Shown: positions 1 to 6,533 of the stretch, piece after piece
Position numbering within the stretch: the stretch's first letter is position 1
Layout: every line of letters starts with the position of its first letter
Program-made: the position numbers and the translations under genes
The notes under the pieces: generated by a model
Told to the model about the DNA's origin: nothing
The model's database searches: none
What the model saw: only the letters and a program-made list of their open reading frames with translations
NCBI GenBank assembly: GCA_934630735.1
Contig: CAKTWK010000050.1
Span: 1-10,430, forward strand
Reading direction: 5' to 3'
DNA length: 10,430 nt
Origin: an uncultured Collinsella sp.
GTDB taxonomy: Bacteria; Actinomycetota; Coriobacteriia; Coriobacteriales; Coriobacteriaceae

Positions 1-1388
1 AGACGGGCATGACGGATGACGGCGGGCTGACCGCCGCGACCGGCGACGCGCTGCTCGACTGGTGGAACGGCGCATGGTACGGCTGGTGGAAAATGACCGG
101 TTGCTCGGGCTCTTACGAGAGCATGGAAGGGCAATGGTGGGATGTCTGCGGCGAGATCGCCATTGGCGCAGACTATACGGGTACCATCACACTCTGGGAT
201 GAGGACTACACCAGAGCCGACCCCATGGCGCTGGCCTCCGTCAGCCTGAATGAAGCCGGAACCGGCGAGCACGGTACGGTGATGTCCGAGGGCGGTTGGT
301 TCACAAACGTGGCCCTGGAGCATGCGGACTGGATCGTCGATCCCGGCCTTCTGGACTATGACGACCTGATCTGGATCGACGGCGACTACGAAAACGGCGA
401 CGACACGTTCCACTACGACATCTATCTGCGCCCCTGGGGACTGTACTGGGATGACATGGACGAGAGCGGCTATCCCTACCGCTATACCGACTGGTATCTG
501 CCGCTGATTGACGCGGGCAAGTCCATGCCGGATGCCATCGGGGAAGAGCCGTCGAACGACTTCAATCCGCATGACAGCGCCCCGCTCACCCAGACGGACG
601 CTGCGGCATCCGGCGGAGATGGCATCGTGACCGAAGAGCAGGTACAGAAGGGCTACGTCTGGATGAACGAGGTCAACAGGAATATTTTCGATGCAACTTA
701 CGAGGATATTGTTGCTTACTTCGGCGTGGAAGGCCAATTCGTTAAGGAAGAGTACAGCGACCACATGAAGGCAAACTACCGCTACTACAAATGGATCTCT
801 GCGGATGATGACTCCCATTTCATCTACGTCAATTTCAAGGAAGAGACTCCGGGTGTTTATGAGGTGAGTGCGTACAACACCAGCGGCTTCTCCGGCACAG
901 AAGCCATAGAAAAGTATCTGGACATCGTGAAGGCCGAGGCCGCCGAGGCGAACAAGGCAGCGTCTGCAAACGCCGAGATGAAGGACTTCTCCGTGGAAAT
1001 CGCCCAGTTTGCAAAAGACGATGTGAAGGTCAAGATCATGACAAAGATCCCGGTATCCGGCTGGTCGTTCGATGATGGACCGCGCTGTCTGGTGGAAAAC
1101 GACGATCCCACAGCGTTCGGTGCAGGCGCCATTCAGTTTGAGGTAAGAGAGAACGTTGAAAAATTTGATTTCTACAAGGACAAATTCGAAAACTATCAGG
1201 ATATCGAAGACCGCGTGATCGGCGGCATCACCTTCCGCGGCCGCACCTATAAGTACATCGGCTACGAATGGATTCAGTATATCGCGCAGCTTGACGACAA
1301 CCGCGCCCTTTCCATCGGGCTTCGGAATATGGACTGCGTCCCGGGAACGATGCCCGACATCATTCTCAACAACATGACGTTCCAGTAA
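1..1388 (+). CDS. Trp/Asp-rich secreted-type hypothetical protein, 5' end outside window
   Basis: I do not recognise a named function. The reading frame is open to the left edge, and the first ATG (position 9) has no ribosome binding site in view and no signal peptide after it, so the true start and any export signal or anchor probably lie outside the window. Counting from that ATG, residues 18-27 read WWNGAWYGWW and residues 18 to about 175 form a Trp/Asp/Gly-rich stretch that looks like beta structure. A Pro/Ser/Asp-rich linker follows at about 178-205. A second domain (about 208-459) mixes aromatic and charged residues and contains an Ala/Glu-rich helix-like segment near 305-325. The composition is that of an extracellular or surface protein. 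The genes that follow on the same strand encode lipoproteins and membrane proteins, which fits an envelope role, but this is inference. The stop is TAA at 1386-1388. Confidence 0.75.
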   Translation, partial: TGMTDDGGLTAATGDALLDWWNGAWYGWWKMTGCSGSYESMEGQWWDVCGEIAIGADYTGTITLWDEDYTRADPMALASVSLNEAGTGEHGTVMSEGGWFTNVALEHADWIVDPGLLDYDDLIWIDGDYENGDDTFHYDIYLRPWGLYWDDMDESGYPYRYTDWYLPLIDAGKSMPDAIGEEPSNDFNPHDSAPLTQTDAAASGGDGIVTEEQVQKGYVWMNEVNRNIFDATYEDIVAYFGVEGQFVKEEYSDHMKANYRYYKWISADDDSHFIYVNFKEETPGVYEVSAYNTSGFSGTEAIEKYLDIVKAEAAEANKAASANAEMKDFSVEIAQFAKDDVKVKIMTKIPVSGWSFDDGPRCLVENDDPTAFGAGAIQFEVRENVEKFDFYKDKFENYQDIEDRVIGGITFRGRTYKYIGYEWIQYIAQLDDNRALSIGLRNMDCVPGTMPDIILNNMTFQ

Positions 1389-1424
1389 GGGCGGCGTCCT
1401 TCTGAGGATTTATATGAAAACCGG

Positions 1425-1449
1425 CTCCCGCCCCAATTTGGAGCGGGAG
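1425..1449 (+). terminator. Hairpin downstream of the first gene, possible weak terminator
   Basis: CTCCCGC (1425-1431) pairs with GCGGGAG (1443-1449). Two more G-C pairs close the loop after one C-A mismatch, leaving AATTT as the loop. No T-run follows on the plus strand, so a standard intrinsic terminator is not supported. On the minus strand a run of four T lies a few bases past the stem. It may attenuate or process the transcript between the first gene and the lipoprotein gene. Confidence 0.4.
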
Positions 1450-1489
1450 AATCCGGCTAATTGCGGAGAATCCGGCTAATTGCGGAGAA
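1446..1489. repeat. 19-bp tandem duplication, about 2.3 copies
   Basis: The unit ggagaatccggctaattgc is present twice in perfect tandem (1446-1464 and 1465-1483), followed by the first six bases of a third copy (1484-1489). It begins inside the 3' arm of the hairpin at 1425-1449 and ends just before the ribosome binding site of the next gene. It looks like a slipped-strand duplication in a leader region. Confidence 0.85.
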
Positions 1490-1503
1490 ACGGAGGGGAT
1501 GCT

Positions 1504-2048
1504 GTGAAGCTCAAGACGTTCTTCGTCTTGGCGGGCCTGTGGATAGGGCTGTTCGGTCTGACCGCCTGCGCTATATGGATTCGCCCCAGTTTGCGTGGCT
1601 GGCGGATACCTTCTGGTATGATTATGGCAGGATGGAGCTGGGCGATGCGGAGCGATATTACAGCGATGCGGAAATGAAAGCACAGGCGGACATCGCAAAC
1701 AAAGAACAGCAGGAGACACTCGATATTTTTGCGATTTTGGAGGGAACATGGGTTTCCGAGGATGGCGTACAGAAATATGTGTTTTCCGAGAATGAGGACG
1801 GGACGCACTGGTATGCAGAGGAGCTGTGGTTCGACGAAGCGGAGCAGAAATGGCATGGCTGGGAGCTGTGCGTCGAGTCCGCGTTTCAAACGCCGTATTT
1901 CGGCGGCAAATACAGTGAGGACGTGGCGGAGCACCTGCAGGAAATCGTGCTGGGGAACAGCGATCATGCGGCGGCGGATCTGCACGTCCTGTACGATACG
2001 CAAAACGAGGTCATATTGGGCAGCGGGCTGACTTACCACAGAGAGTAG
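1504..2048 (+). pseudogene. Small lipoprotein gene with a one-base frameshift after the lipobox
   Basis: A GGAGGGG ribosome binding site (1492-1498) precedes a GTG start at 1504; the nearer ATG at 1499 hits a stop after two codons. The first 22 residues form a lipoprotein signal peptide: Lys-rich start, hydrophobic core, lipobox L-T-A-C with Cys22. From about position 1570 this frame turns to unlikely sequence and stops at 1677. The neighbouring frame carries a plausible mature domain from YMDSPQFAWLADTF to the TAG at 2046-2048, including LEGTWVSEDG and a Trp/Glu/Asp-rich region. Adding one base near 1567-1575, for example TGCGCT to TGCGCCT, joins the two into a lipoprotein of 181 residues. 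The product family is not recognised. This is either true decay or a sequencing/assembly error; programmed frameshifting is possible, but I see no slippery site with a stimulatory structure. Confidence 0.75.
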
Positions 2049-2093
2049 GACTACAGTGCCGTCAGGCACCGGCACAGGAAACGAGGAAAGAAC

Positions 2094-3254
2094 ATGGCAA
2101 CACAAGTAACTAATTATCAATGTCCCGCCTGTACGGGACCACTCCATTTTGTAGGAGAATCCGGCAGGCTGGAGTGCGATTATTGCGGCTCAAACTTCGA
2201 TATTGCAGAAATTGAAGCGTTCTACGCGGAAAAAGAAGCGAAAGCAGCGGAAGCGGCGCAGAAGCAGGGAGAAACAGAAGCGGCTCAAAAAACTGCCGAA
2301 GTGGATGAACAAAAGTCCGCCGCAGACGGCTCTGACTGGGATTCTTCCGGTCTGAGCGAGGACTGGGGTGCGGACGCAGGCAGCATGAAAGCTTACTGCT
2401 GCCCGTCGTGCGGCGCGGAACTGCTCTGCGACGCGACGACCGCAGCCACCTCCTGCCCATACTGCGGAAATCCATCAGTGATTCCGGGGCAGTTCACCGG
2501 CATTTTAAAGCCCGATTTTGTGCTGCCCTTCAAGTTGAGCAAGGAGGACGCCATCAAGGCATTAAAGAAACACTATCTCAAAAAGCCTCTGCTGCCATCG
2601 ACCTTCTCTAAAGCCAACCATCTGGAGGAGATCAAGGGTGTGTATGTGCCCTTTTGGATGTACGACGGCGAGGCCAGCGGAAGCGCGCAATTCCATGCTA
2701 CCACTGTGCATAAGTACACCTCGGGAGATTATGAAATCACGGAGACAAACCACTATGATGTGCGACGCGCAGGTTCTATTGGCTTTGAGAAAGTCCCGGT
2801 GGACGCGTCAAGCAAAATGCCGGACGACTACATGGATTCCATCGAACCGTATGACTATACAGACCTAAAGCCGTTTTCCACAGCGTATCTGCCCGGATTT
2901 TTGGCAGACAAATACGATGTGAGTGTGGAAGACAGCCGGGAGCGGGCAGACAAGCGCTGCGCGGGTTCGCTGGTGTCTGCGCTGGAAAGCACGGTTTCGA
3001 ATTACACCACCTGCAATGAAACGAGCCGAGACATCCATTTGAAGCGTGGCAAGGTGCATTACGCGCTGCTTCCCGTCTGGGTACTGAATACAAGGTGGGA
3101 GGGAAAAGATTTCCTCTTTGCCATGAACGGTCAGACCGGCAAGCTTGTCGGCAACCTTCCTGTCAGCACGAAGCGGGTTATCGGTTTGTTTGCAGCAATC
3201 GCAGCGTCGCTCATTGCCATCGGCGTGACTGCGCTGCTGCTTTTGGTGCGATAG
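2094..3254 (+). CDS. Double zinc-ribbon protein with C-terminal membrane anchor
   Basis: This 386-aa protein carries two zinc ribbons: Cys10/Cys13 with Cys28/Cys31, and Cys103/Cys106 with Cys121/Cys124. A charged Ala/Glu/Lys-rich linker, probably helical (about 38-76), separates them. A soluble domain of roughly 220 residues follows, with the stretch IKGVYVPFWMYDGEASG and a later LLPVWVLNTRWEGKDFLFAMNGQTGKLVG-like region described here by position (about 323-352). One membrane helix lies at about 362-385 at the very C-terminus. Such proteins are common in Firmicutes and are often labelled zinc-ribbon or, wrongly, PriA-like helicase; no helicase motif is present. The arrangement suggests a cytosolic ribbon domain tethered to the membrane. 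The ribosome binding site is GAGGAAAG at 2082-2089. The gene lies 13 bases ahead of the TPM gene, so co-transcription is likely. Molecular role unknown. Confidence 0.85.
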   Translation: MATQVTNYQCPACTGPLHFVGESGRLECDYCGSNFDIAEIEAFYAEKEAKAAEAAQKQGETEAAQKTAEVDEQKSAADGSDWDSSGLSEDWGADAGSMKAYCCPSCGAELLCDATTAATSCPYCGNPSVIPGQFTGILKPDFVLPFKLSKEDAIKALKKHYLKKPLLPSTFSKANHLEEIKGVYVPFWMYDGEASGSAQFHATTVHKYTSGDYEITETNHYDVRRAGSIGFEKVPVDASSKMPDDYMDSIEPYDYTDLKPFSTAYLPGFLADKYDVSVEDSRERADKRCAGSLVSALESTVSNYTTCNETSRDIHLKRGKVHYALLPVWVLNTRWEGKDFLFAMNGQTGKLVGNLPVSTKRVIGLFAAIAASLIAIGVTALLLLVR

Positions 3255-3267
3255 GGAGGGCTGAGAA

Positions 3268-4059
3268 ATGAAAAAAAGAACTTGCTGTCTCCTGCTGATG
3301 TTTATGTTCTGCCTTGTGCTTTGCGTGAGCGCAGCTGCGGCTGAGCAGACAGGTGCACAGCTTTCTTATGTGACGGACGAAGCCGGACTTCTCAGCGAAA
3401 ACGAAAATATGCTGCTGGAAAAGATGGCGGAAAGCGTCTCCCAAAAATACGGCGTCGGTGTTTACATCGTAACCGTGGAGGATTATCGGGACTTCCATTC
3501 TAAAGGTGTCTATATGGCGACCTACACTATCTACCACGAATACACCATGGGCGAAGGGCCGAACCGTGACGGGATCATGCTCCTGCTCAGCATGGATGAT
3601 CGCGACTGGGCGATGTTCTGCTACGGCTCACGCTGCGAGTATGCGTTCAACAGCTATGGTCAGGAGAAGCTGGAAAAGGTCTTCCTCGATAACTTCGGTG
3701 AAAACGACTGGTACGGTGGCTTTGAGGATTACGTCAAAGAATGCAGAGTCTATCTGGAAAAGGCTTCCGCAGGAAAGCCCGTCCGGGCGAGCTTGTTCTA
3801 TCCGCTCCTTATCGTGATCGGTCTTTCCCTACTGGCAGCAACCGCGATTGTTGCTGTGATATGGCAGAAAATGGAGAATGTATCAGAAAAAGCAACCGCG
3901 AACGCCTACGTCTCCGTGGGGCTTCAGCTTACGGAGCAATCAGATCGTTTTACCCACAAGACGACATCCAGCCGGAAGATTGAGCGCAGCTCTTCCAGCG
4001 GCGGGAGCAGCAGTAGCGAATCCGGCGGTGGAGGTTCTGGCCGAAGCGGAAAATTCTGA
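3268..4059 (+). CDS. TPM-domain membrane protein with Ser/Gly-rich tail
   Basis: The 263-aa product starts with a signal peptide (Lys-Lys-Arg, then a hydrophobic core, likely cleavage after Ala25). An extracytoplasmic TPM-type domain follows at about 33-168, with YVTDEAGLLSENE at its start, a central strand VGVYIVTVEDY and the motif NRDGIMLLLSMDDRDWAMF. A single membrane helix lies at about 176-199. The cytoplasmic tail ends in a low-complexity Ser/Gly region (about 241-263), typical of YgcG/Psb32-like proteins. TPM proteins are linked to membrane-protein quality control or photosystem repair in other organisms; the bacterial role is poorly defined. The ribosome binding site is AGGGAGG just after the stop of the zinc-ribbon gene. 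Zinc-ribbon and TPM genes side by side suggest a joint envelope function (inference). Confidence 0.88.
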   Translation: MKKRTCCLLLMFMFCLVLCVSAAAAEQTGAQLSYVTDEAGLLSENENMLLEKMAESVSQKYGVGVYIVTVEDYRDFHSKGVYMATYTIYHEYTMGEGPNRDGIMLLLSMDDRDWAMFCYGSRCEYAFNSYGQEKLEKVFLDNFGENDWYGGFEDYVKECRVYLEKASAGKPVRASLFYPLLIVIGLSLLAATAIVAVIWQKMENVSEKATANAYVSVGLQLTEQSDRFTHKTTSSRKIERSSSSGGSSSSESGGGGSGRSGKF

Positions 4060-4070
4060 AAGGAGCGGCT

Positions 4071-5327
4071 ATGAAAACAACGCCCAGACGAGTGTTCGCT
4101 CTATTGCTGGCGCTGGTTCTGCTGTTGTCCCTCTGTGCCTGCGCGCAGAAAGCGCAAACGGAGTCGGACGAACAAAAAATGAGCGCGGATAAGGTTGACT
4201 TTCCCACAAAGGCCGACAAGAAAACGCCGGAAAAACAGCCGGAAGAGGCTATATTGCAGAATGACATGAGCGATCGCGCATCACGAGATGAGGCTGTGGA
4301 CACACAGTCGGTGCAATACGCGTTTTCACAGGAGGCAGAAGCCTCGCTTGGATGGCTGCGGGATAGGATCGACTTTCCAATGACCATGTTTGGCGCGGCA
4401 TATCTCGGTTATGTCGGCGGCCTGTTTGAGGAGGGCTTCGAGCGGGGCTTTGCTGCATGGCTCTGGGAAACCAACGAGGCGATGCTGCGAAAGTATCCCT
4501 TCATTGCAGAGATTGACGCGGAGCACATCATCGGCGGCGCCGGGTATTTGTACTGCATCGTGCCGGTTGATGAGAACGCGACGCTTGCGATCAACCGTGT
4601 GCAGTGGAATGCGCAAACACAGCAAGAAGAAGTGACGGAGGTTCTCTATCGCTCGGAGACCGGCGAGCCGGTGCTGCTCTTTGCGAATCTCGACGGCGTT
4701 GCATATGAGGCCGACACACAGGTCTTTATCACCGACAACAATGGGAACACCTGCGAATGGTATCCCTCGCTTGATGCGATGAGCTATCTTGCACCGTGTA
4801 TATCGGAAGCCGGCGACTATCTTTCGTTTGACTTTACGGAATATGCCTGGTACAACGCCCCGGCTGGGTTTTCCGCATGGCTTGCCGACGGCTGGTCGGG
4901 CATGACCGCGCTCGGTCTTGCCGGATCGCAGCGTTCAGGCATGGGCTGGATCACAGAAACCATGGTGGGGGAAACCAGCCGCTATGCCTATTTCTCGCTG
5001 CGCTTTTATCCCGAGGATGAGACGGGCGGTACGGTCAATCTGAATTGGGTATACGAAGGCAGCGACGAATTTGAGGAGATGTGGAGCGGCTTCTGGACGA
5101 TTCAGACCATTCCGGACGGGCCGAGCTATGTGACGCTCAGCTTGTCGCTTGTGGGCGGTAATCGCTATGAGACCTCGGATGGACCGTTTTATCTGTGTGA
5201 AACTTATCCCCTCCTGATCAGCCCGAGCGGCACAGAGCTGCTGGTCGGCGCGGGTGAGAGCGGAATTTGCCTTCCGTTCCAGTCGCAGAGCACAACGGCG
5301 TGTGTGCTGACACAGGCCGCAGGATAG
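4071..5327 (+). CDS. Lipoprotein of unknown function, 418 aa
   Basis: The protein opens with a basic N-terminus, a Leu-rich core and the lipobox L-C-A-C, with Cys24 as the likely lipidated residue (Cys22 is an alternative). A polar Lys/Glu/Asp linker spans about 25-75. The remaining roughly 340 residues are rich in Trp, Tyr, Gly and acidic residues and look like an extracellular beta-rich fold, with a helical segment near 95-140. I recognise no catalytic motif. An AAAGGAG ribosome binding site sits in the 11-base gap after the TPM gene, so it is probably the last gene of that transcription unit. The start is the first ATG after this site. A ligand-binding or cell-surface adaptor role is possible, but nothing in the sequence decides it. 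Confidence 0.82.
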   Translation: MKTTPRRVFALLLALVLLLSLCACAQKAQTESDEQKMSADKVDFPTKADKKTPEKQPEEAILQNDMSDRASRDEAVDTQSVQYAFSQEAEASLGWLRDRIDFPMTMFGAAYLGYVGGLFEEGFERGFAAWLWETNEAMLRKYPFIAEIDAEHIIGGAGYLYCIVPVDENATLAINRVQWNAQTQQEEVTEVLYRSETGEPVLLFANLDGVAYEADTQVFITDNNGNTCEWYPSLDAMSYLAPCISEAGDYLSFDFTEYAWYNAPAGFSAWLADGWSGMTALGLAGSQRSGMGWITETMVGETSRYAYFSLRFYPEDETGGTVNLNWVYEGSDEFEEMWSGFWTIQTIPDGPSYVTLSLSLVGGNRYETSDGPFYLCETYPLLISPSGTELLVGAGESGICLPFQSQSTTACVLTQAAG

Positions 5328-5715
5328 AAAGCGTGCAGGGAGCAAACTGCTTTGAGGTTTGCATTCACAAATTCTGTTTGGTCGCAATCTAGTAAAAGTG
5401 CAGCAGTTTATTCTTTGCAAATTCAAGATGCGGGGAATTTGAGTTGCGCTTTTGCTACGTTTGGGAAAGATGTATGGCTTCGGCGCATCATCCCTCAAAT
5501 TGGGGGAACAAGGCTGTACCTTGTTGGGACACATTCTCTGTGCCCCGCTATCTTTTCAGCCTCTTCCGGATGCGCCGCCCCACCACAATCTCATATCGCC
5601 CCATTCCGCCCGCAGCAATCATGCTGCGGGCTTTTCTGCGCCTTTAGGGCTTCATTGCCGCTCTCCGCCTCCGTGGATTTGAAATTCCCACATTTCCAAT
5701 TTACGGAGGTTTTTT
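5328..5715 (+). other. Intergenic region with several hairpins, no gene seen
   Basis: No convincing coding region lies between the lipoprotein stop and the XRE remnant. Inverted repeats visible here are GCAAAC (5342-5347) with GTTTGC (5357-5362), which has no T-run after it; CCC (5492-5494) with GGG just after AAATT; AACAAGG (5507-5513) with CCTTGTT (5519-5525); and the strong terminator at 5608-5635. The first could weakly end the upstream transcript. I recognise no riboswitch class. Confidence 0.5.
5608..5635 (+). terminator. Intrinsic terminator, plus strand
   Basis: A perfect 10-bp stem, GCCCGCAGCA (5608-5617) with TGCTGCGGGC (5622-5631), has a 4-base loop ATCA and is followed by TTTT and then CTG. 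This is a good rho-independent terminator for plus-strand transcription, either of the lipoprotein cluster or of a lost gene ahead of the XRE remnant. It has no T-run on the minus strand. Confidence 0.8.
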
Positions 5716-5999
5716 ATGTATTACAACACGAAGGCCAGCGGAGCGCGGATTCGTGAGCTGCGCCTAGCGAAGAAACTCGACCAGATAGAATTGGCTGAAC
5801 TGCTGAATGTCTCCCACGGCTACATCGCCGCATCGAATCCGGTAAAAAAGGCTGCTCTGTCGATTTGCTGATTCAGCTCTCTGAGATATTTGATGCATAT
5901 CTGTCCAAGCCTGACAACGAGCTTCCGGTCACTCCGATGATGGAGGCATTTGCGGCAGCGTATAAGAAGCGTCGCACAAAGAACAGCACAAGAGCATAG
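5716..5999 (+). pseudogene. Frameshifted XRE-family helix-turn-helix regulator
   Basis: A strong GGAGG site (5705-5709) with 6-base spacing precedes ATG 5716. The first 38 codons encode a typical HTH_3 start, including GARIRELRLAKKLDQIELAE and LLNVSHGYIA. The frame then breaks and stops within about 15 codons. Restoring one C in GCCGC near 5827-5830 (GCC CGC) gives the canonical YIARIESGKKGCSVDLL and continues as IQLSEIFDAYLSKPDNELP to the TAG at 5997-5999, 94 residues in all. The usual family segment LDYL(I/V) after IFD-A is missing, so there may be a second lesion. Such small regulators are frequent in clostridial integrative elements. Together with the debris around it, this suggests a mobile-element remnant (inference). 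Confidence 0.75.
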
Positions 6000-6000
6000 A

Positions 6001-6119
6001 TTGGAAGACAATGTGTTTTTTCTTAGCTTCAAAAACGGAAGACATATCAGAATCAAAGCAAGAATAGACGAGAAGTGCTTGACTTCGGCTGAGAGCAAAG
6101 CAACCTATGAGAGAATAGG
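6001..6119 (+). other. AT-rich coding-like fragment of unknown origin
   Basis: One plus-strand frame starting at TTG 6001 reads about 40 residues of protein-like sequence (LEDNVFFLSFKNGRHIRIK, then ARIDEKCLTSAESKATYERI). It has no ribosome binding site and no convincing start. It ends at about 6117-6119, exactly where the alarmone synthetase coding sequence on the other strand loses its family pattern. The base composition is visibly more AT-rich than the flanking genes. I cannot name the family. It is best read as the cut end of a foreign gene at a recombination junction. Confidence 0.4.
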
Positions 6120-6533
6120 GTGTGAAATATAATCTTTCTCCGTGATGATTTCAATGTCGGACTGATCTTTTAAGCACTTTGCCAAAAAGAAAACATCCTC
6201 CTCGAAGGAGCAGATCACACGCACACCGGCAACATCCATGATATTTGCCTGCATGGTCGGAAAATCCAGAGAAAGTCCGCGCTTCTGCATCTTATTCATA
6301 ATGCTGGACGGCGACTTCAAGCGGCTTTTCATACTTTCTATCGGATTGCGGTCGTGCTGCAACGAAAATTCCTCATTCAAAATTTCCAACCGGCTTTCAA
6401 GCGCTTTCAGTGCGCAGCGGTATTGCAGCATGACTTCCTGATACCTGCGATTTTCACTTAAAAGGCGCTGGCATTGCAGATCATCCAAGCCTTTATCTGC
6501 CGCAACCGTCAAACCAAATAGATTTTCACTCAT
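6105..6533 (-). pseudogene. 3'-truncated RelA/SpoT-type small alarmone synthetase
   Basis: The 142-residue product matches the first part of Firmicutes small (p)ppGpp synthetases (RelQ/YjbM-like, usually above 200 residues). An N-terminal helical region is followed by SRLKSPSSIMNKMQKRG (about 70-86), the ATP-side basic motif, and by IMDVAGVRVICSFEED (98-113). The sequence breaks off at KDYISHP (133-139), where the family normally continues with NGYRSLHL and then the strand holding the catalytic Glu and the EIQIRT-like motif. Those are absent, so pyrophosphate transfer is not expected. The last three codons before TAG are non-homologous. The start ATG overlaps the stop of the CoADR gene in ATGA (6530-6533), so it was translationally coupled as the last gene of the redox operon. 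No single-base error can restore the missing half. Confidence 0.8.

Noticed and set aside
2056..2075. Competing small hairpins GTGCC/GGCAC and GTGCCG/CGGCAC before the zinc-ribbon gene
   Set aside because: Two mutually exclusive 5-6 bp stems in a 45-base gap; too little to claim an attenuator.
1476..2147. 223-aa minus-strand open frame
   Set aside because: Antisense to the lipoprotein pseudogene and the zinc-ribbon start, with no motif and no ribosome binding site.
4935..5534. 199-aa minus-strand open frame
   Set aside because: Mostly antisense to the 418-aa lipoprotein, with Arg/Pro-rich composition typical of shadow frames and no start signal.
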